A DNA stretch of 7,462 bases from the NCBI GenBank assembly GCA_035719045.1, contig DASTGO010000380.1, forward strand, positions 1 to 7,462, written 5' to 3'. Under the pieces are notes generated by a model that ran no database searches, was not told where the DNA came from, and was given only the letters and a program-made list of their open reading frames with translations. Shown in pieces: positions 1 through 5,658 of the stretch. Source of the DNA: DASTGO01 sp035719045. GTDB taxonomy: Bacteria; Actinomycetota; Actinomycetes; Actinomycetales; Kineosporiaceae. Within the stretch, counting starts at the first letter, position 1, and every line of letters begins with the position of its first letter. The translations under genes were made by a program, and so were the position numbers.

Positions 1-1
1 T

Positions 2-409
2 CACGTCAACGGCGACACCACCTTCTGGGATGCGCTGAAGGCCGGGGCGGGCGAGGAGTACGCCGACAGTTGGGTGCTGGTGTCCACGGCGACCGCCCCG
101 CAGTTCGCCAAGCTGCTCTCCCTGGTGCCCACGAAGATCGCCCTGGAGAAGCTGGCCCCCTCGACCGCCGCCTGGACCGAGGTCGCCGGCCGCAAGTTCA
201 ACGGCGTCGACACCGTCGGCCTGCGCGACCTGAAGCAGAACCAGGGCGACACCGTGTACGTGGCCAAGGACAAGACCGGCTACCCCGTGGCGATCGAGTT
301 CGGCAAGGGCGGCGGCCTGCTGACCTTCACCGACTGGGGCAAGCCGGTCACCGCGCCGACCGTGCCGGACGACCAGATCATCGACGCCACCGGCACCAAG
401 ATCAGCTGA
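2..409 (+). CDS. Secreted or lipoprotein LppX/LprG-like protein, C-terminal part (5' end outside window)
   Basis: This reading frame is open from the left edge and ends at TGA 407-409, so about 135 C-terminal residues are visible. The visible part begins HVNGDTTFWDAL, then SWVLVS, and ends with TVYVAKDKTGYPVAIEF, GGGLLTFTDWGKPV and a final IIDATGTKI. The order 'G-D-x-x-F-W', 'tryptophan-rich strand', 'vYvAk..gyPvaIe', 'ltFtdwgkPv' and 'P...iId' is what I associate with actinobacterial LolA/LppX-LprG-fold lipoproteins, thought to carry lipids or act as cell-envelope accessory proteins. The fold assignment is inferred from this pattern. The signal peptide lies outside the window. The next gene encodes a paralog: VNGDTTFWDAL matches VQGDAAFWEAL, and TVYVAK matches TVYLST. 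The two are probably co-transcribed, being 24 bases apart. Confidence 0.82.
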   Translation, partial: HVNGDTTFWDALKAGAGEEYADSWVLVSTATAPQFAKLLSLVPTKIALEKLAPSTAAWTEVAGRKFNGVDTVGLRDLKQNQGDTVYVAKDKTGYPVAIEFGKGGGLLTFTDWGKPVTAPTVPDDQIIDATGTKIS

Positions 410-433
410 CGCCGACTCGACCAGGGAGAGGAC

Positions 434-1300
434 ATGGTCCGCCACAGCGCCCGGCACGCCGGAGGCCACGGCACGCACCGTGAGGGGCGGCCGCTGCGGT
501 TGCCGTGGCGCCGGCGGACCTCGGTGCGGATCGCCTGCGGCACCTGTGTGGCGGTCGCGGTACTGCTGGCGGGCTGCTCCGGCACGTCGTCCCCAGAGGC
601 GCTGCCGACCGGCCCCGCGAACCCCACCAAGACCCCGACCCCGACGCCGACCTGGTCGCTGTCGTACCCGCCGGTGCCCGGGGCGAGCCTGACCGCCTCG
701 CCCGCCGCGGCCGAGCAGGCCCGGCTGGCGAAGCTGGGTCTGGGCCGGATGCGGGGCGTCCACCTGCAGGGCCTGGTCGTCCAGGGGAGCACGAAACTGG
801 TCCTCGACCTGACCGTGGCGGGCACCGACGCCATCGGGACCTTCACCGCCGGCGGCGGGACCGCCCAGGTCCGGATCTTCCAGAAGGTGCTCTTCGTGCA
901 GGGCGACGCCGCCTTCTGGGAGGCCCTCGGCGCCGGGAAGAAGTCGCTCCTGGCCGGGAAGTGGGCTCTGGTGAGTGAGACCACCCTGCCGGTCTTCGGG
1001 GTCGTGAAGCAGTTCCTGCCCCCGGTCGAGTGGCTGGAGCGGGCGCTGCCGCTCGGCGGGAAGCTCGCCGAGGCGCCCGGGATCACCGTCGACGGAGCCG
1101 CCACGTCCGGCCTGCGGGTGGTCGGCGGCACCGCGACGGACACCGTCTACCTGTCCACCGGACCGAACCCCGCCCCGGTGTTCGTGGTCCCGGCCGAGGG
1201 CGGCGGGCTGAAGGTCGCTGACTCGAAGACCCCGCCGCCGGACGTGACCGCCCCCACCGGCCAGGTCCTCGACGCCAGCCGGACCTCGCTGCAGGGCTGA
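434..1300 (+). CDS. Lipoprotein, LppX/LprG-like (paralog of upstream gene)
   Basis: A 288-residue protein. The ATG at 434 follows a purine-rich GGGAGAGG stretch (424-431). The N-terminus is long and basic (RRR near residues 26-28), followed by a hydrophobic segment and the lipobox LLAGC with the lipidated cysteine at residue 48. A Pro/Thr-rich linker follows (about 55-75). The mature domain holds VQGDAAFWEAL (about 155-165), KWALVS, TVYLST and a C-terminal GGGL. These align in order with the truncated protein just upstream, so the two are tandem paralogs of a probable LolA/LppX-type fold, exported and anchored outside the membrane. This copy has lost the 'ltFtdwg' segment seen in the neighbour and reads LKVADSK there, so its C-terminal strands have diverged. 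The 47-residue leader is long; an internal GTG at 524 (residue 31) would shorten it but has no clear ribosome binding site. The ligand is unknown. Confidence 0.88.
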   Translation: MVRHSARHAGGHGTHREGRPLRLPWRRRTSVRIACGTCVAVAVLLAGCSGTSSPEALPTGPANPTKTPTPTPTWSLSYPPVPGASLTASPAAAEQARLAKLGLGRMRGVHLQGLVVQGSTKLVLDLTVAGTDAIGTFTAGGGTAQVRIFQKVLFVQGDAAFWEALGAGKKSLLAGKWALVSETTLPVFGVVKQFLPPVEWLERALPLGGKLAEAPGITVDGAATSGLRVVGGTATDTVYLSTGPNPAPVFVVPAEGGGLKVADSKTPPPDVTAPTGQVLDASRTSLQG

Positions 1301-1319
1301 GCCGCCCGGCCACGGCTGA

Positions 1320-1337
1320 GCCCGCCCCGCCGCGGGC
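1320..1337 (+). terminator. Possible terminator hairpin after lipoprotein gene
   Basis: GCCCGC and GCGGGC form a 6-bp all-GC stem around a 6-base loop, 20 bases past the lipoprotein stop. A pyrimidine-rich but not U-pure tract (CCCTTCCTTCCC) follows. Actinomycete terminators often lack a true U-tract, so termination here is plausible but unproven. Confidence 0.3.
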
Positions 1338-1412
1338 CGGACCCTTCCTTCCCTCCTTCCCGGCCTGTTCGCGCCGGAACCGCGGCAAAGGGTTGAGTCG
1401 GCTGCCCGAACT

Positions 1413-1434
1413 GCCGATCTGTCCCCTGATCGGC
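1413..1434. promoter_or_regulatory. Perfect 7-bp inverted repeat upstream of the 431-residue gene
   Basis: GCCGATC and GATCGGC are perfect complements separated by 8 bases, and end 41 bases before the ATG at 1476. A -35-like TTGAGT lies at 1393-1398, so a -10 element would fall inside the inverted repeat. That arrangement suits an operator, but a leader hairpin is equally possible. No convincing -10 hexamer is visible. Confidence 0.35.
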
Positions 1435-1475
1435 CCCTCATCGAGGGCGGACCCATCGAACTGGGAGCGGGACAG

Positions 1476-2771
1476 ATGTCGAGCAACTCCGCGCTGCGGT
1501 ACTACCTGCCCAAGACCGTCCTCGACGTGGCCGCCCAGGTGCGCTACGTCGTGGTGGTGGACAGTGCCGGCGGCCACCTGGAGCCCCGGGTGGACGTCCG
1601 CCTGACCAGCAGGGTGGTGCCGGACCGGACCGCCCGGTGCACGACGACCCTGGACTCCGGAATCCTGGAGAGCGGCTCCCTCGGCGTCGAGCTGACCCCC
1701 GAGGGACTCGTCGACGCCGTGGGCAGCCACGTGCAGGCGATCCGGCCGGCCTTCACCGGGGTGCCCGCCACCCGCAGCAGCCTCGGCCCGGCCCGTTCCG
1801 GGGAGTCGGCCCAACCGCCCGCCGACCTCGGGATCCGGGCCGGCTGGACCCGCGCCGGAGCGCTTCGGGTGGCCTTCGACCGCAGCCACCCCCGGACCGC
1901 CGCCCTGATCTCGGACCTGTCCGCCCGCGCCGAGCAGTTCCTGGCCGGGATGCGGATGGGCGACGGCCCCGCCGAGGTGGAGACGTTCGGGTCGGCCCTG
2001 GCCGTGGTCGAGCGGGAACTGGCCGCGGCCGACCGGCTGCGCCGGGAGTGGATCGCAGCGCAGGGCTTCGACGTGCGGGCCGGGCACTGGCAGGTCGACC
2101 TCGCCGATGCCGTCCCGCTGGCCGAGCCGCTGCCCGACCGGTTGCCCGCCGACACCGCCCCCGCCGCCGGCGCCGCCGCGCTGGCCCGGGACTACGGCGT
2201 CCTGCTGGCCGTGGCCGACCCCGAACGGGACATCCCCGACGGTGCGGCCGCCGGCCCGGAGGGGTACCACCGGGTCGACGAGCTGCTGATCCGGCAGGTC
2301 CGCCCGGTCGTGGTCGCCGTGTACCGGCGGGCGCCGGCCGGGATCGAGGGCGAGCCGGAGACCTCCGGGGAGTGGGTGCTCGACCCGGTGCTGACCTCGC
2401 ACGTCGAGGCGGTCGACGGGCACAGCCGGCTGGACGTGGTCGCCCCGCAGGGCCACTTCGGTGCCGACCGCGCCCTGCACGTGTCCTTCTACCCGAGCGG
2501 ATCGGTGCGGACCTTCGGGGTGTCCTCCGCCCCCGTCCTGCCCGCGACGGCGGGGATGGCGGTCGAGGAGGCGGCCGGGCGCGAGACCACGGGGCTGCCG
2601 ACCCGGGCGGACGTCGCGGCCGCCGCCCTCGAGGCCGCCCGGCTCCAGCTCGCCCTGCTGCAGTCCTCCGACGAGTTCACCCGCCTGGCCGCCACCCACG
2701 CCCACGGCGGGGAGCTGGCCACCCTGGAACAGGACGCCCGGTTCGCCGCCCTGCGCTCCCGCCGGGGCTGA
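1476..2771 (+). CDS. Conserved-looking protein of unknown function, 431 residues (faint DUF4831-like pattern)
   Basis: The ATG at 1476 is preceded by GGGAG (1463-1467) at 8 bases, a good ribosome binding site. No signal peptide or membrane segment is visible, so it is probably cytoplasmic. The N-terminus reads YYLPKTVLDV (9-18), then VPD (48-50) and a strand-rich stretch ending ELTPEGLVDAVG (72-83). A helical middle follows (about 140-195, with ELAAADRLRREW at 181-192). Later come RPVVVAVYR (276-284) and PQGHFGADRALHVSFYPSGS (324-343), then an Ala-rich helical C-terminus (378-395). The ordered motifs YxLPKT, (T)PEGL, PQxG and F-x-P-x-G recall DUF4831 proteins as I remember them, which are mostly from Bacteroidetes. 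This is a resemblance by eye, not a demonstrated homology. No catalytic motif is recognisable. It appears to be a single transcription unit flanked by hairpins on both sides. Confidence 0.85.
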   Translation: MSSNSALRYYLPKTVLDVAAQVRYVVVVDSAGGHLEPRVDVRLTSRVVPDRTARCTTTLDSGILESGSLGVELTPEGLVDAVGSHVQAIRPAFTGVPATRSSLGPARSGESAQPPADLGIRAGWTRAGALRVAFDRSHPRTAALISDLSARAEQFLAGMRMGDGPAEVETFGSALAVVERELAAADRLRREWIAAQGFDVRAGHWQVDLADAVPLAEPLPDRLPADTAPAAGAAALARDYGVLLAVADPERDIPDGAAAGPEGYHRVDELLIRQVRPVVVAVYRRAPAGIEGEPETSGEWVLDPVLTSHVEAVDGHSRLDVVAPQGHFGADRALHVSFYPSGSVRTFGVSSAPVLPATAGMAVEEAAGRETTGLPTRADVAAAALEAARLQLALLQSSDEFTRLAATHAHGGELATLEQDARFAALRSRRG

Positions 2772-2803
2772 CCCCCGGGGGAGGCCTCGCGATCGGCCGC
2801 GAG
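2762..2803 (+). terminator. Two consecutive hairpins at the end of the 431-residue gene
   Basis: CCGGGG (2762-2767) and CCCCGG (2773-2778) make a 6-bp stem whose loop holds most of the TGA stop codon. A second stem, CTCGCG (2786-2791) with CGCGAG (2798-2803), follows 7 bases later. Two GC-only stems just at and after a stop codon suggest transcription termination or mRNA 3'-end protection. There is no U-tract, so this is an inference. Confidence 0.35.
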
Positions 2804-2870
2804 ATGCAGGCGGGGGCGGCGACGGCCAGAATCGGGACCGTCCACGAGATCACAGGCGGCCCGAGCAGTC

Positions 2871-2892
2871 GTCCCGGCCGTCCTGCCGGGAC
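2871..2892. promoter_or_regulatory. Perfect 8-bp inverted repeat upstream of the small membrane protein gene
   Basis: GTCCCGGC and GCCGGGAC are perfect complements with a 6-base loop, ending 26 bases before the ATG at 2919. Position just before the ribosome binding site suits an operator or a leader hairpin controlling the membrane protein gene. It could also be a late terminator of the gene upstream. Confidence 0.35.
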
Positions 2893-2918
2893 TGCGGGCA
2901 CGACAGGAAGAGGCTCGA

Positions 2919-3347
2919 ATGTCCACCTCGGCGACGGGTTCGTCCACCTCCGCGCCGCAGCGCACCGCCACCGCGTACGTCATGCTCTCCCGGTTCGCCC
3001 TGGCACTGATCGCGGTCCAGTTCGGGCTGGCCGGATCCGCCGCCTTCCGGGGTCTGGACGGCAAGGACACGCAGGACAGCTGGTGGGCGCCGCACATCAT
3101 GCTCGGCTACGGCATCGCCCTGCTCACCGTGGTGCTGCTCGTGCTCGCCCTGGTCCAGAAGCTGGGCAGCGCGGTGGTCCGGTCGAGCGTGGTCGTGGCC
3201 GTGCTGTCGGTGATCCTCCAGCCGGCGCTGGCCGGGCTCGGCGACAAGGCCGGAGCCTGGATCGGCGGACTGCACGCCCTCAACGGGGTCGCCATCGCCG
3301 CGGTCCTCGGCATCGTGTCCGCCCGGCTGGCGCGCACGGGCGGGTGA
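2919..3347 (+). CDS. Small four-helix integral membrane protein (DUF6220-like)
   Basis: A 142-residue protein. ATG 2919 is preceded by AGGAAGAGG (2905-2913). After a Ser/Thr-rich N-terminal tail (1-18), four hydrophobic segments are visible at about 20-42, 59-80, 85-106 and 114-137, so it should span the cytoplasmic membrane four times. Landmarks are H59 in HIMLGYG at the start of helix 2, Q101 in ILQPALAGLG at the end of helix 3, and H119 with N122 in GLHALNG opening helix 4. That H..LG / Q..L / lH.lNG spacing is what I remember of the DUF6220 family, small actinobacterial membrane proteins of unknown role. Paired histidines in a four-helix bundle could bind haem or a metal, but that is speculation. 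The gene is followed after 24 bases by the MntA gene. It has no obvious functional link to it. Confidence 0.85.
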   Translation: MSTSATGSSTSAPQRTATAYVMLSRFALALIAVQFGLAGSAAFRGLDGKDTQDSWWAPHIMLGYGIALLTVVLLVLALVQKLGSAVVRSSVVVAVLSVILQPALAGLGDKAGAWIGGLHALNGVAIAAVLGIVSARLARTGG

Positions 3348-3364
3348 CGGCGCGGCTCCTGAGT

Positions 3365-3370
3365 TAGCCT
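3365..3370 (+). promoter_or_regulatory. Candidate -10 box for a leaderless mntA/hepT transcript
   Basis: TAGCCT fits the TANNNT -10 pattern common in actinobacteria. It ends 7 bases before an in-frame GTG at 3378, the spacing typical of leaderless genes, and no Shine-Dalgarno sequence precedes either the ATG at 3372 or this GTG. A partial -35 match, GTGACG (3344-3349), overlaps the stop codon of the preceding gene with a short 15-bp spacer. Support comes only from pattern and spacing. Confidence 0.35.
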
Positions 3371-3371
3371 G

Positions 3372-3677
3372 ATGGGCGTGATCGTGGCCGGAGTCGAGGT
3401 TGCGGAAGGCCGGCTCGCAGCCGTGTGCGAGCGGTATGGAATCGCTCGCCTGATGGTCTTCGGCTCGGTAGCCCGCGGCACGGCGGGGCCCGACAGCGAC
3501 CTCGACGTCCTTTATGAGCTGAGACCGGGCCGCCGCCTCGGCTGGGAGATCGAAGACCTGGCCGACGAACTCTCGGCGCTCTTCGGGCGCCGGGTCGATC
3601 TGGTCTCGACCCGGGCCCTGCACGACCGACTTCGTGATGCCGTGCTTGCCGATGCCCGGTCCCTGTATGCGGCGTGA
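3372..3677 (+). CDS. mntA: MNT-type minimal nucleotidyltransferase, MntA-like antitoxin
   Basis: A 101-residue protein of the size usual for MntA antitoxins. The nucleotidyltransferase signature is intact: G31-S32, ten residues, then D43-x-D45, and the third metal-binding aspartate D76 in RVDLVS. Known MntA proteins use ATP to AMPylate a tyrosine in the partner HepT toxin and so neutralise it. The partner gene starts 11 bases before this one ends, a classic translationally coupled order. The start is uncertain: ATG 3372 has no ribosome binding site, whereas GTG 3378, two codons in, would fit a leaderless transcript from TAGCCT at 3365-3370. By hand count 21 of 101 codons end in A or T, well above the roughly 6-7 per 100 at the start of the lipoprotein gene at 434, suggesting later acquisition. 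The family call is firm; activity is inferred. Confidence 0.9.
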   Translation: MGVIVAGVEVAEGRLAAVCERYGIARLMVFGSVARGTAGPDSDLDVLYELRPGRRLGWEIEDLADELSALFGRRVDLVSTRALHDRLRDAVLADARSLYAA

Positions 3678-4035
3678 CCTGCTCCTCCTGGAGGAGATGA
3701 TCGCGGCGGCAGAACAGGCGTGTGCCCTCGTGGCCGGGGTCTCGGCGGCGGATCTGGCCGAGGACCGGATGCGCAGGGACGCCCTGCTCTGGAACTTCAC
3801 CGTGCTGGGCGAGGCTGCGGGCCAGCTGTCCGTTGCCACCAGAGAACGCTTCGACGGAGTTCCGTGGCGGCAGCCCACGCGGTTGCGCAACCGGATCGTG
3901 CGCGGCTACTGGTCGATCGATCTTGAGGTCGTCCACACAACCGCAGAACTTCAGCTGCCAGGCCTTGTTGCGGAGCTCCGTCAGGTGCTCGCTCAACTGG
4001 TGGACGAGGACGCATCGGGCCAGGACCAGCCGTGA
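3667..4035 (+). CDS. hepT: HepT-like (DUF86, HEPN) toxin with altered active-site motif
   Basis: A 122-residue protein of typical HepT length. The ATG at 3667 overlaps the antitoxin stop by 11 bases. Residues 42-52 (WNFTVLGEAAG) match the conserved DUF86 'nftvlGEAa' helix. The HEPN RNase signature is normally R-x4-6-H-x-Y. Here the segment is R74-N-R-I-V-R79-G-Y81-W-S-I-D, so the expected histidine is arginine, encoded by CGC at 3901-3903, one base from CAC. The tyrosine (Y81) that MntA enzymes AMPylate in studied pairs is kept. Known HepT toxins are RNases, at least one acting on tRNA. With the histidine lost, this copy may be inactive as a nuclease or may work differently. Codon use is A/T-leaning like its partner (24 of 122 codons by hand count). 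An in-frame ATG at 3634 lies deep inside the antitoxin gene and is unlikely to be the start. Confidence 0.87.
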   Translation: MRRDLLLLEEMIAAAEQACALVAGVSAADLAEDRMRRDALLWNFTVLGEAAGQLSVATRERFDGVPWRQPTRLRNRIVRGYWSIDLEVVHTTAELQLPGLVAELRQVLAQLVDEDASGQDQP

Positions 4036-4109
4036 CTCCTACGGTGAGTTCCTGACCGTCACCACGTCGGTCGTCGCGCGGAAACCGGCGGGCCGGGTGA
4101 AGCTGGGAC

Positions 4110-5222
4110 ATGTCGCCCCTCGCCTCGACCCTCGCCACGACGATCGCCGGGGTCGCCGGAGAGCTGCCTCCCTACAGCTACCCGCAGGCCGAGATCACCG
4201 CGCAGCTGGCCGAGGTCCTGCTCGGCGGCCTGGACGGCACGCCCGTGGGCCTGGAGCGGTGGGAACTGCTGCACCGGCTGCACGCCGCGACAGGGGTGGA
4301 CCGTCGACATCTGGTGCTGCCGCTGGAGCGGTACCGCGACCTCAGCGGCTTCGGGGCGGCGAACGACGTGTTCCTCGGTGAGGGCGCCCGGCTGGCGCAG
4401 CGGGCGGTCGGCTCCGCGTTGGACGCCGCCGGGCTCACCGCCGCCGAGGTCGACCTGGTCATGTCGGTCTCGACGACCGGGCTCGGCGTGCCCAGCCTGG
4501 AGGCCCGGCTGCACGCTCCGCTCGGACTGCGCCCGGACGTCAAGCGGGTGCCGGTGTTCGGCCTCGGCTGCGTCGCCGGGGCAGCCGGGATCGCCCGGCT
4601 GCACGACTACCTGGCCGGACATCCCGACGACGTGGCCGTCCTGCTGTCGGTCGAGCTGTGCTCGCTCACCTTCCAGGCCGACGACACCTCGACGGCCAAC
4701 CTGGTGTCCAGCGGGCTGTTCGGGGACGGCGCGGCGGCGGTCGTCCTGGTCGGTGCGCGGCGGGCGCAGGCGCTCGGCCTGGCGGGTCGCCCGCGCGTGG
4801 TCGCCGCCCGCAGCCGCTTCTACCCGGACACCGAACGGGTGATGGGCTGGGACATCGGCGACAGCGGCTTTCGGATCGTGCTCGCCGCGACGGTCGCCGA
4901 CGTGGTCGAGAAGTACCTCCGGGACGACGTCGACGCCTTCCTCGCCGGGCAGGGTCTGCGGCTGCCCGACATCGGGACCTGGGTGGCGCATCCCGGAGGC
5001 CCGAAGGTCATCGACGCCCTCCTGCGCACCCTCGAGCTGGCCCCGGACGCCCTGCGGGTGACCCGGCAGCAGCTGGCCCGACGGGGCAACCTGTCCTCCT
5101 CGTCGGTCCTGCACGTGCTGGCGGAGACGATCGCCGGGCCGGCTCCCGAGCCCGGCAGCCATGGCCTGCTGCTGGCGATGGGCCCGGGATTCTGCAGCGA
5201 GCTGGTCCTGCTGGAGTGGTGA
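4110..5222 (+). CDS. Type III polyketide synthase (chalcone/stilbene synthase family)
   Basis: A 370-residue protein, normal for the family. It should act as a cytoplasmic homodimer that extends an acyl-CoA starter with malonyl-CoA or a relative. The catalytic triad is complete: C154 in GLGCVAGAAG, H294 in VAHPGGPKVI, and N327 in GNLSSSSVL. Other landmarks are PPYSYPQAEI (20-29), VELCSLTFQ (181-189), the gatekeeper-type Phe in GLFGDGAAA (F204), and the C-terminal GPGFCSE loop (358-364). The C-S-L-T-F-Q and GNLSSSS motifs look closer to bacterial alkylresorcinol/alkylpyrone or germicidin-type enzymes than to RppA (tetrahydroxynaphthalene synthase), but I cannot settle the product. GGTGA at 4096-4100 is a modest ribosome binding site for ATG 4110. 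No methyltransferase, hydroxylase or other tailoring gene lies beside it here, so it may be a solo enzyme. Confidence 0.94.
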   Translation: MSPLASTLATTIAGVAGELPPYSYPQAEITAQLAEVLLGGLDGTPVGLERWELLHRLHAATGVDRRHLVLPLERYRDLSGFGAANDVFLGEGARLAQRAVGSALDAAGLTAAEVDLVMSVSTTGLGVPSLEARLHAPLGLRPDVKRVPVFGLGCVAGAAGIARLHDYLAGHPDDVAVLLSVELCSLTFQADDTSTANLVSSGLFGDGAAAVVLVGARRAQALGLAGRPRVVAARSRFYPDTERVMGWDIGDSGFRIVLAATVADVVEKYLRDDVDAFLAGQGLRLPDIGTWVAHPGGPKVIDALLRTLELAPDALRVTRQQLARRGNLSSSSVLHVLAETIAGPAPEPGSHGLLLAMGPGFCSELVLLEW

Positions 5223-5254
5223 CCCGACACCACCCGGGATGGTCGCTGCGCCGG

Positions 5255-5278
5255 GGCGGGTAGCGGCCTACTCCCGCC
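5255..5278. terminator. Possible two-way terminator between convergent genes
   Basis: GGCGGGTAG (5255-5263) pairs with CTACTCCCGCC (5268-5278) with a 2-base bulge and a 4-base loop. It lies between the polyketide synthase (plus) and the 66-residue gene (minus), which converge here. Its right arm overlaps the end of the minus-strand gene. No U-tract is present. Confidence 0.35.
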
Positions 5279-5468
5279 GGTTCACCGGTTCGTCTGCACC
5301 CGGCGGCCACCACGCATAGCCCGGGTCTGCGTCCCAGGACCGGTCAAGGACATAGTTCGATCCTTCGATCCCCAGGAAGATCGGGTAGTACCGGCCGGCG
5401 ACGAGATCGACCAGGACCATCCGCCCGTGGCCATCACCGCCGAACAGCAGCGCCCGCCCCTGTGCCAT
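5268..5468 (-). CDS. Small orphan protein, 66 residues, divergent from HTH gene
   Basis: I do not recognise this protein. The start at 5468 is chosen because a strong ribosome binding site, AGGAGG, sits 4-5 bases upstream on the minus strand; the open frame continues back to 5759 but that extension overlaps the HTH gene and has no such site. The protein begins MAQGRALLFGGDGHGRMVLV, followed by a short segment ending in RYYPIFLG. The C-terminus is acidic and tryptophan-rich (DADPGYAWWPPGADEP). There is no signal peptide or membrane helix. Alternating hydrophobic residues suggest a small beta-rich domain. It faces away from the Xre-type regulator gene across a 190-bp shared control region, so joint regulation is likely. 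It could be the target or partner of that regulator. Toxin, phage-derived or metabolic roles cannot be separated from sequence. Confidence 0.7.
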   Translation of the reverse strand: MAQGRALLFGGDGHGRMVLVDLVAGRYYPIFLGIEGSNYVLDRSWDADPGYAWWPPGADEPVNRRE

Positions 5469-5536
5469 GACCCCTCCTGTGGAGACGGCCGAGCACGGGG
5501 AGTCCTGGACGCTCAAACCCGTGCCCGACCGATGGA

Positions 5537-5550
5537 GCCAACGTATTGGC
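5537..5550. promoter_or_regulatory. Palindrome in divergent control region
   Basis: GCCAACGTATTGGC is an imperfect 14-bp palindrome (GCCAA, 4 bases, TTGGC). It lies 69 bases upstream of the 66-residue gene's start on the minus strand and 108 bases before the HTH gene start. It is a candidate operator or promoter-proximal site. Confidence 0.35.
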
Positions 5551-5577
5551 GCGTCGCTCCGACGTCTAGCGCGACAG

Positions 5578-5635
5578 AACGACTCGGAGTGAGACGTAAA
5601 CGACTCGCGATGCGAATAGAAATGTGCGTCTCGCT
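5578..5635. promoter_or_regulatory. Direct and inverted repeats in divergent control region
   Basis: AACGACTCG occurs at 5578-5586 and again at 5599-5607, a 21-bp period or two turns of the helix, so a protein could contact both on one face. The first copy overlaps a small palindrome, ACTCGGAGT (5582-5590). A longer-range inverted pair, AGTGAGACG (5588-5596) and CGTCTCGCT (5627-5635), overlaps it with 8 of 9 positions complementary. Location upstream of an Xre-type gene suggests auto-regulation, which is inference. Confidence 0.45.
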
Positions 5636-5658
5636 CGGGTATTGCACATGGTGGAGCG

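Noticed and set aside
1083..2705. A 540-residue open frame on the minus strand across the 431-residue gene
   Set aside because: It lies antisense to a gene with a good ribosome binding site and coherent protein sequence. Its translation is low-complexity Gly/Arg/Pro/His, as expected from the antisense of high-GC coding DNA.
4059..5162. A 367-residue open frame on the minus strand across the polyketide synthase
   Set aside because: It is antisense to an unmistakable type III polyketide synthase and its sequence is Arg/Gly/Gln-rich without any family pattern.
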